A program made the position numbers and the translations under genes. DNA of 64,000 bases from MH13 sp040219355 (lineage in GTDB: Bacteria; Pseudomonadota; Alphaproteobacteria; Rhizobiales; MH13). The notes beneath the pieces were generated by a model. It did no database searches, was not told the DNA's origin, and was given only the letters and a program-made list of their open reading frames with translations. Numbering within the stretch: the stretch's first letter is position 1; each line of letters starts with the position of its first letter. Positions 60,339 to 64,000 of the stretch are shown here, one piece after another. The stretch spans positions 1-64,000 of the forward strand of contig JAVJSN010000006.1 in NCBI GenBank assembly GCA_040219355.1. The letters run 5' to 3'.

Positions 60339-60977
60339 ATGATCAGACTGTTTCTCATTGTGTGGACTGGCTGCACCGCTCTTCTCTTGGCCAGCTGCGC
60401 CACACTTAGCCGCGAAGAATGCCTGCGCGGTGACTGGCATCAGATCGGTGTCCAGGACGGGCAGAGGGGCCATGAACTGACGCGCATAGATCGCCATCGC
60501 AGCGCGTGTCGCGATACACCAGTCAACATCGATGAAGGCGCTTATCAGGCCGGTCGTGACATTGGCCTGGTTTCGTACTGCACCCCTGTTTCAGGCTATC
60601 ACGTGGCAGCTGAAGGCGATCGATACAGTGATGTTTGCCCGGTCACCAGCGAAGCGCAGTTCCTGCAAGGCTATATCCTTGGCGAACAGGTTTATCGCGC
60701 CGAGCAGGCCATTGCCGATGCGGAACGGCGTGTATGGAACCTGGAATCCCGGCTGAATGGGAAACGCGATGAGATTAAAGAATTGCGCACCAGCATCGCG
60801 GCCTCCGACGATCGCTACGATGTGAGCGGGCCGGAGCGTACGCTTTGGATCCTGCGCAATGAGGCTGACGATCTACGGCGCGATCTGCGCGATGCGCAGT
60901 TCGATGTCGATCACGCCAGACGCGTCTTCCGCGATGTGCAAGAGCGCACAAGCTTGCAAGTGCTGGGCGGCGGCTAA
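60339..60977 (+). CDS. DUF2799 lipoprotein
   Basis: About 212 residues from ATG 60339. The first ATG-like start further upstream (60270) would hide the signal. The N-terminus IRLFLIVWTGCTALLLASC is a lipoprotein signal with the lipobox LLASC. The DUF2799 domain follows: LRGDWHQIGVQDGQRG near residues 28-43 and EGAYQAGRDIGLVSYCTP near 67-84. A C-terminal heptad-like coiled coil runs through EQAIADAERRVWNLESRL. Predicted to be lipid-anchored in the periplasm; function unknown. Confidence 0.85.
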   Translation: MIRLFLIVWTGCTALLLASCATLSREECLRGDWHQIGVQDGQRGHELTRIDRHRSACRDTPVNIDEGAYQAGRDIGLVSYCTPVSGYHVAAEGDRYSDVCPVTSEAQFLQGYILGEQVYRAEQAIADAERRVWNLESRLNGKRDEIKELRTSIAASDDRYDVSGPERTLWILRNEADDLRRDLRDAQFDVDHARRVFRDVQERTSLQVLGGG

Positions 60978-62086
60978 ACCGCCGGTTGTTCGCGCGTTGC
61001 GCAGTGAATGCCGCCACCGATCTCGCCCAGCGCGTCGACATTGAGCATGACGATCTCTCGCCCAGGATAGGCGCGGGCAAGAGCGCTTTCCGCTTCGGCA
61101 TCGGTGTCGCGGTCGCCAAACTGCGCGGCGATAATCGCATCGTTGCAGACATAGTAGTTGACATAAGATGCGACGAAATCGTCAGACCGCACCCGCACGC
61201 TTTGAGGCTCAACAATCACCGAAAGGTTGATCCGCCGACCGGCTGCATCCGTTGCGCCCGCCAGAACATCAAAGGTTTCGTGCGCGGCATCGTTCCAGAG
61301 GTCGTCGGCATCATGGTCCGCCGGCAGCTGGATGATCACCTCTCCCGGCGCGGTGAAACGCGCCAGCGAGTCGATGTGGTAATCGGTGATGTCTTCGCCA
61401 GCGATGCCCGGCGCCCAGATCAACTCCGCTGCTCCATAGGCCTCCTTCAACAGTGCTGAGACTTCAGCCTTGGATTGGCGGTTGCGGTTGGGGTTCACCC
61501 ACGAGCTTTCATGGGCAATTAGCGTCGCTTCACCGTCGGTCTCAACGCCGCCAGGTTCGCCAACCAGGCCGTTGTCGAGCAGCGCCAAATCCATGCGCTC
61601 TGCAACTCGGGCGGCTATCTGTCCATCATTTGTGTACACCTGCTTGCCGCCCCAACCGTTGAAGTTGAGCTGGCGGATGGCAAGACCGCCCCCGCCGTCA
61701 ACAACAAACAAGGGTCCAGAGTCACGCGCCCAAAGATCGTCGGTGGGGATAGGCCACACCTCAACAGCACCTGAAAGCATGCCTCTGGCAGCACGCTCAT
61801 GCTCAGGCGCCATCAGCATCACGACCGGCTCAAATCCGACGATGCTATTGGCAATACGCGCTATGGTGTCCTGCAAATGCCCCAAAAAAGCACGATCGGG
61901 GTGAACCTCGCGACTCACCGGCCATTGCATGAAGGTCCGCTCGTGGCGCAGTGCCTCATCGGGCACAAAAAAGCCCGGTGGACGGGTCACGCCCGGCCCC
62001 ATGGCATGAGAGGGTCGCGCGGCCAACGCAGCCGCCACGCCGGCAAGCACCGTGCGACGTGAAGGGTTAGGCGGCCTGACACGCAT
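60974..62086 (-). CDS. Agmatine deiminase / peptidylarginine-deiminase-like protein with Tat signal
   Basis: About 370 residues from ATG 62086. The N-terminus has SRRTVLAGVAAALAA, a twin-arginine signal. The enzyme part shows the guanidino-modifying signatures: FMQWPVSREVHPD, DLWARDSGPLFVVDG, EPGGVETDGEATLIAHESSW, the DYHIDSLARF histidine region and the C-terminal nucleophile in EIGGGIHCATREQP. It should hydrolyse agmatine to N-carbamoylputrescine. Agmatine deiminases are normally cytoplasmic, so a Tat-exported form is unusual. It is preceded by a LysR gene overlapping by 20 bases, presumably its regulator. Confidence 0.9.
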   Translation of the reverse strand: MRVRPPNPSRRTVLAGVAAALAARPSHAMGPGVTRPPGFFVPDEALRHERTFMQWPVSREVHPDRAFLGHLQDTIARIANSIVGFEPVVMLMAPEHERAARGMLSGAVEVWPIPTDDLWARDSGPLFVVDGGGGLAIRQLNFNGWGGKQVYTNDGQIAARVAERMDLALLDNGLVGEPGGVETDGEATLIAHESSWVNPNRNRQSKAEVSALLKEAYGAAELIWAPGIAGEDITDYHIDSLARFTAPGEVIIQLPADHDADDLWNDAAHETFDVLAGATDAAGRRINLSVIVEPQSVRVRSDDFVASYVNYYVCNDAIIAAQFGDRDTDAEAESALARAYPGREIVMLNVDALGEIGGGIHCATREQPAV

Positions 62087-62969
62087 GGCTCTCGAAACAC
62101 TCACGCACATGTTGAGCGGCTGCCTCGACAGGCGCCGACGGGTTGTCGCGCACCGCCAAAGCCAACGAGCATGCCGGAAGGGGCGGGAGTTTGGTTGGAA
62201 CTCTGGCCTCGACGATGCGGCTGTTCAGATGCGAGCGGGCAATTGGAGCGATGGCAAGATCGGCCAAGATCGCGGCGCGCTGACCGGAAATGTGGGCGCT
62301 TTGATAGGCAATGCGGTAGTCGCGCCCGTCTTTGGCCAGGGCATCCAACGCCGCGGCGCGCCAGGTGCAGCCTTCTTCCCACAGGGATACAGGCAGAGGT
62401 CGTTGCTCGACCGCCACGCCGCCGGCAAGAGCGGCCCAAACCAATGGCTCGGTGTGGATCACCTCGGCACCCTCAGCGTTGTTCATCGCGCTGCCGACGG
62501 TGACAATGGCAAGATCGAGCGTCTGATCATCGACCATCTCTTTGAGCCGCCGTGTTCCATCGACCAAGACATTCAAAATCACTCCAGGATGGGTTTCGGC
62601 AAAATGGCGCAGCATGGTTGGCAGAAAGCGCTCGGCGACGTCATCAGGGGCGCCAAGATGGACTTCGCCAACAAGGTCCGGCCGCACGAAACGGGTCATC
62701 ATCTCACGGTTTAATGCCAGGAGCCGGCGGCCATGCTGAAGCAATGCCTCGCCGTCACGGGTCAAGCTGACAGAGCGGCTATCACGCACAAACAAAGTGG
62801 TGCCAACCATCTCTTCCATCTTCTTCACCTGCATGGACACGGCTGACGGGGTGCGTCCCAGGCGGTCGGCGGCGGCGGAAAAATTGCCGGTTTCTGCGAT
62901 CGCCACCAGCGTGCGCAAGAGATCAAGTTCCAGAAGTGGCCCCGGTTGGACGGAAGTTGAAACATTCAT
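62067..62969 (-). CDS. LysR-family transcriptional regulator
   Basis: A 300-residue LTTR: LDLLRTLVAIAETGNFSAAA and RLGRTPSAVSMQVKKMEE form the HTH, followed by VHLGAPDDVAERFLPTML in the effector domain. It is unusual in running in the same direction as its target, overlapping the agmatine-deiminase-like gene. It diverges from the DUF1127 gene at 63147. The intervening AT-rich sequence may carry sites for its own autoregulation. Confidence 0.88.
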   Translation of the reverse strand: MNVSTSVQPGPLLELDLLRTLVAIAETGNFSAAADRLGRTPSAVSMQVKKMEEMVGTTLFVRDSRSVSLTRDGEALLQHGRRLLALNREMMTRFVRPDLVGEVHLGAPDDVAERFLPTMLRHFAETHPGVILNVLVDGTRRLKEMVDDQTLDLAIVTVGSAMNNAEGAEVIHTEPLVWAALAGGVAVEQRPLPVSLWEEGCTWRAAALDALAKDGRDYRIAYQSAHISGQRAAILADLAIAPIARSHLNSRIVEARVPTKLPPLPACSLALAVRDNPSAPVEAAAQHVRECFESHACQAA

Positions 62970-63146
62970 TGTGGGTATCGACCTCGAAACGGGCTTTCAA
63001 TTTTTGTGATAGTTAGATTGAAAACTATTCGTTTGATTGAAGCATACTCCTGTTGCACTGTCCATCCAGAGACCTTCGCGAAGTCTCCTCTGACACCGGG
63101 GCCGATCATGTTGCAGGCCCGCCCGTCTGTATCAAGGAGACAGAAA

Positions 63147-63434
63147 ATGACCGTTCGACAAACGACCAACGCTCACACAGGTTTGAGCGCTCTTGGACAC
63201 AACGCTGTCAGCCTTCTGTTCGATGCCGCAGCATCGGCGTGGCAAGCAGCTGAGAACCTTTACAGCCGCATTCAGTATCGTCGCGGCGTTCGGCAGATGC
63301 TGGATTTGGATGATCACCTTCTTTGTGACATGGGCGTCACCCGTGGCGATGTCCTGCGCGCATCAAATCTGCCGTTCAATCAAAGCGCTGGCGAGGAGTT
63401 AAAGCGGATCAGCCGAACGCGTTTCCCGCACTGA
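63147..63434 (+). CDS. DUF1127 small protein
   Basis: About 95 residues from ATG 63147 (CAAGGAGACAGAAA upstream). The C-terminal half has YRRGVRQMLDLDDHLLCDMGVTRGDV, the YjiS/DUF1127 motif (R-x-L-x-L-D-D-x-x-L-x-D-x-G-x-x-R). Such proteins are abundant in alphaproteobacteria; some bind RNA or influence phosphate and carbon metabolism. The N-terminal 45 residues are helical and of unknown role. An intrinsic terminator follows. Confidence 0.88.
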   Translation: MTVRQTTNAHTGLSALGHNAVSLLFDAAASAWQAAENLYSRIQYRRGVRQMLDLDDHLLCDMGVTRGDVLRASNLPFNQSAGEELKRISRTRFPH

Positions 63435-63492
63435 CCACCGCTCCCTCCGGAATGGCTGATCGTTGGTCCTTCCCTGTACCCGCCTTCAGTCT

Positions 63493-63522
63493 GGCCTGGA
63501 CGCTTCAGCGAGCGTCCAGGCC
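63493..63522. terminator. Bidirectional intrinsic terminator
   Basis: GGCCTGGACGC (63493-63503) pairs perfectly with GCGTCCAGGCC (63512-63522) around an eight-base loop, followed by ATTTTGTTT on the plus strand. It lies between the convergent DUF1127 and oxidoreductase genes. Confidence 0.85.
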
Positions 63523-63529
63523 ATTTTGT

Positions 63530-64000
63530 TTAGGCTAGCACTTCTTGGAGAACATTCTCGGCAACCAGTTCAGCCGTACCGGCCGACATGGTCCATCCAA
63601 GGTGACCGTGGCCGCAATGATAATGGACACCGGGCGCTCTGCCTTTTTTCAGACGCGGCATCATATCGGGCATCATCGGGCGCAGTCCGGCCCACGGAAC
63701 GACATGCTCGGTTGGCATGTGTGGGAAAAGTCCATGACACCAATCTACCAACGGGCGAATGCGGTCGGCACGGATGTCGCGGTTAAAGCCGTTGAACTCG
63801 GCGGTGCCAGCCACTCTGAACCGATCCTTGCCAAGGCGTGAGGTAACGATTTTGGCATCGTCATCGACAAAGCTCATCCAAGGCGCAGCGGCCTGGGCCT
63901 TCTCATCTTTCAGCTCAACGGTGATCGAATAGCCCTTGACGGGATAAACATTCACGCGGTCGCCAAGCTGGGCCCCAAAGGCCCGTGAACCAACACCAGC
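63530..64000 (-). CDS. FAD-dependent D-amino-acid dehydrogenase-like protein, C-terminal part (runs off window)
   Basis: The frame is open from the right edge to the stop at 63530, giving the last about 156 residues. AGVGSRAFGAQLGDRV, then VYPVKGYSITVEL and WAGLRPMMPDMMPRL, and HYHCGHGHLGWTMSAGTAEL, match the substrate and FAD-binding C-terminal half of DadA-type D-amino-acid dehydrogenases. The N-terminal FAD motif is outside the window. Exact substrate cannot be called. Confidence 0.85.
   Translation of the reverse strand, partial: AGVGSRAFGAQLGDRVNVYPVKGYSITVELKDEKAQAAAPWMSFVDDDAKIVTSRLGKDRFRVAGTAEFNGFNRDIRADRIRPLVDWCHGLFPHMPTEHVVPWAGLRPMMPDMMPRLKKGRAPGVHYHCGHGHLGWTMSAGTAELVAENVLQEVLA

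Overview
The window looks like chromosomal DNA of an alphaproteobacterium. I infer this from gene families (a BioMNY biotin importer, DUF992 and DUF1127 proteins, a complete beta-hydroxyaspartate cycle operon of the bhc type) and from a moderately high GC content with AT-rich islands. Hyphomicrobiales or Rhodobacterales would fit, but no marker gene settles the order. No tRNA, rRNA or CRISPR array was recognised.

Positions 1-18,200 form an accessory surface-polysaccharide region. It holds the edge of an IS3-type element, two Gfo/Idh/MocA oxidoreductases, a UDP-sugar dehydrogenase, two GT4 glycosyltransferases around an orphan ORF, a UDP-glucuronate-type epimerase, an SDR/sugar-1-phosphate-transferase fusion, a Wzy/WaaL-type membrane protein, ManC, and (16,260-18,185) a WbpM/FlaA1-type dehydratase. 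Between ManC and the dehydratase lies a small decayed mobile island (12.5-16.2 kb): a tyrosine recombinase divergent from an HTH regulator across a 16-bp palindrome, then ParD with a frameshifted ParE, HigA with a nonsense-mutated HigB, and a third toxin remnant.

Positions 18,866-29,221 are the most unusual part. A patatin-like lipase is followed by seven genes: an HMG-CoA-reductase homologue, a UbiA prenyltransferase, a PEP-synthase/rifampin-phosphotransferase-like dikinase, a BtaA-like DUF3419 enzyme, a dolichol/phytol-kinase-like membrane protein, a GNAT and an AMP-forming ligase. All six junctions among these seven are 4-nt ATGA/GTGA overlaps. I know of no described pathway with this gene set. 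I infer a biosynthetic pathway for an isoprenoid-containing or otherwise unusual polar lipid.

Positions 29,228-32,718 carry a PuuR-like regulator divergent from gabT-gabD (GABA catabolism). Positions 32,742-43,119 are a minus-strand run of 11 genes: PxpA, BCCP, biotin carboxylase, PxpB and PxpC, an ABC importer for an unknown solute, the biotin importer BioMNY, and a cupin. It reads as a biotin-dependent lactam or amide utilisation unit with its own cofactor supply. A divergent LysR gene probably controls it.

Positions 44,277-49,683 are the beta-hydroxyaspartate cycle (bhcR divergent from bhcABCD), which converts glyoxylate and glycine to oxaloacetate. A GAPDH gene and a MerR regulator follow. 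The remainder (51.9-64 kb) is mostly housekeeping or envelope genes: DUF992, an ankyrin-repeat protein, arabinose-5-phosphate isomerase, an exported unknown, MsrA, MepA, a lipoprotein, a Tat-exported agmatine-deiminase-like enzyme with a LysR regulator, a DUF1127 protein, and the C-terminal part of a DadA-like FAD oxidoreductase.
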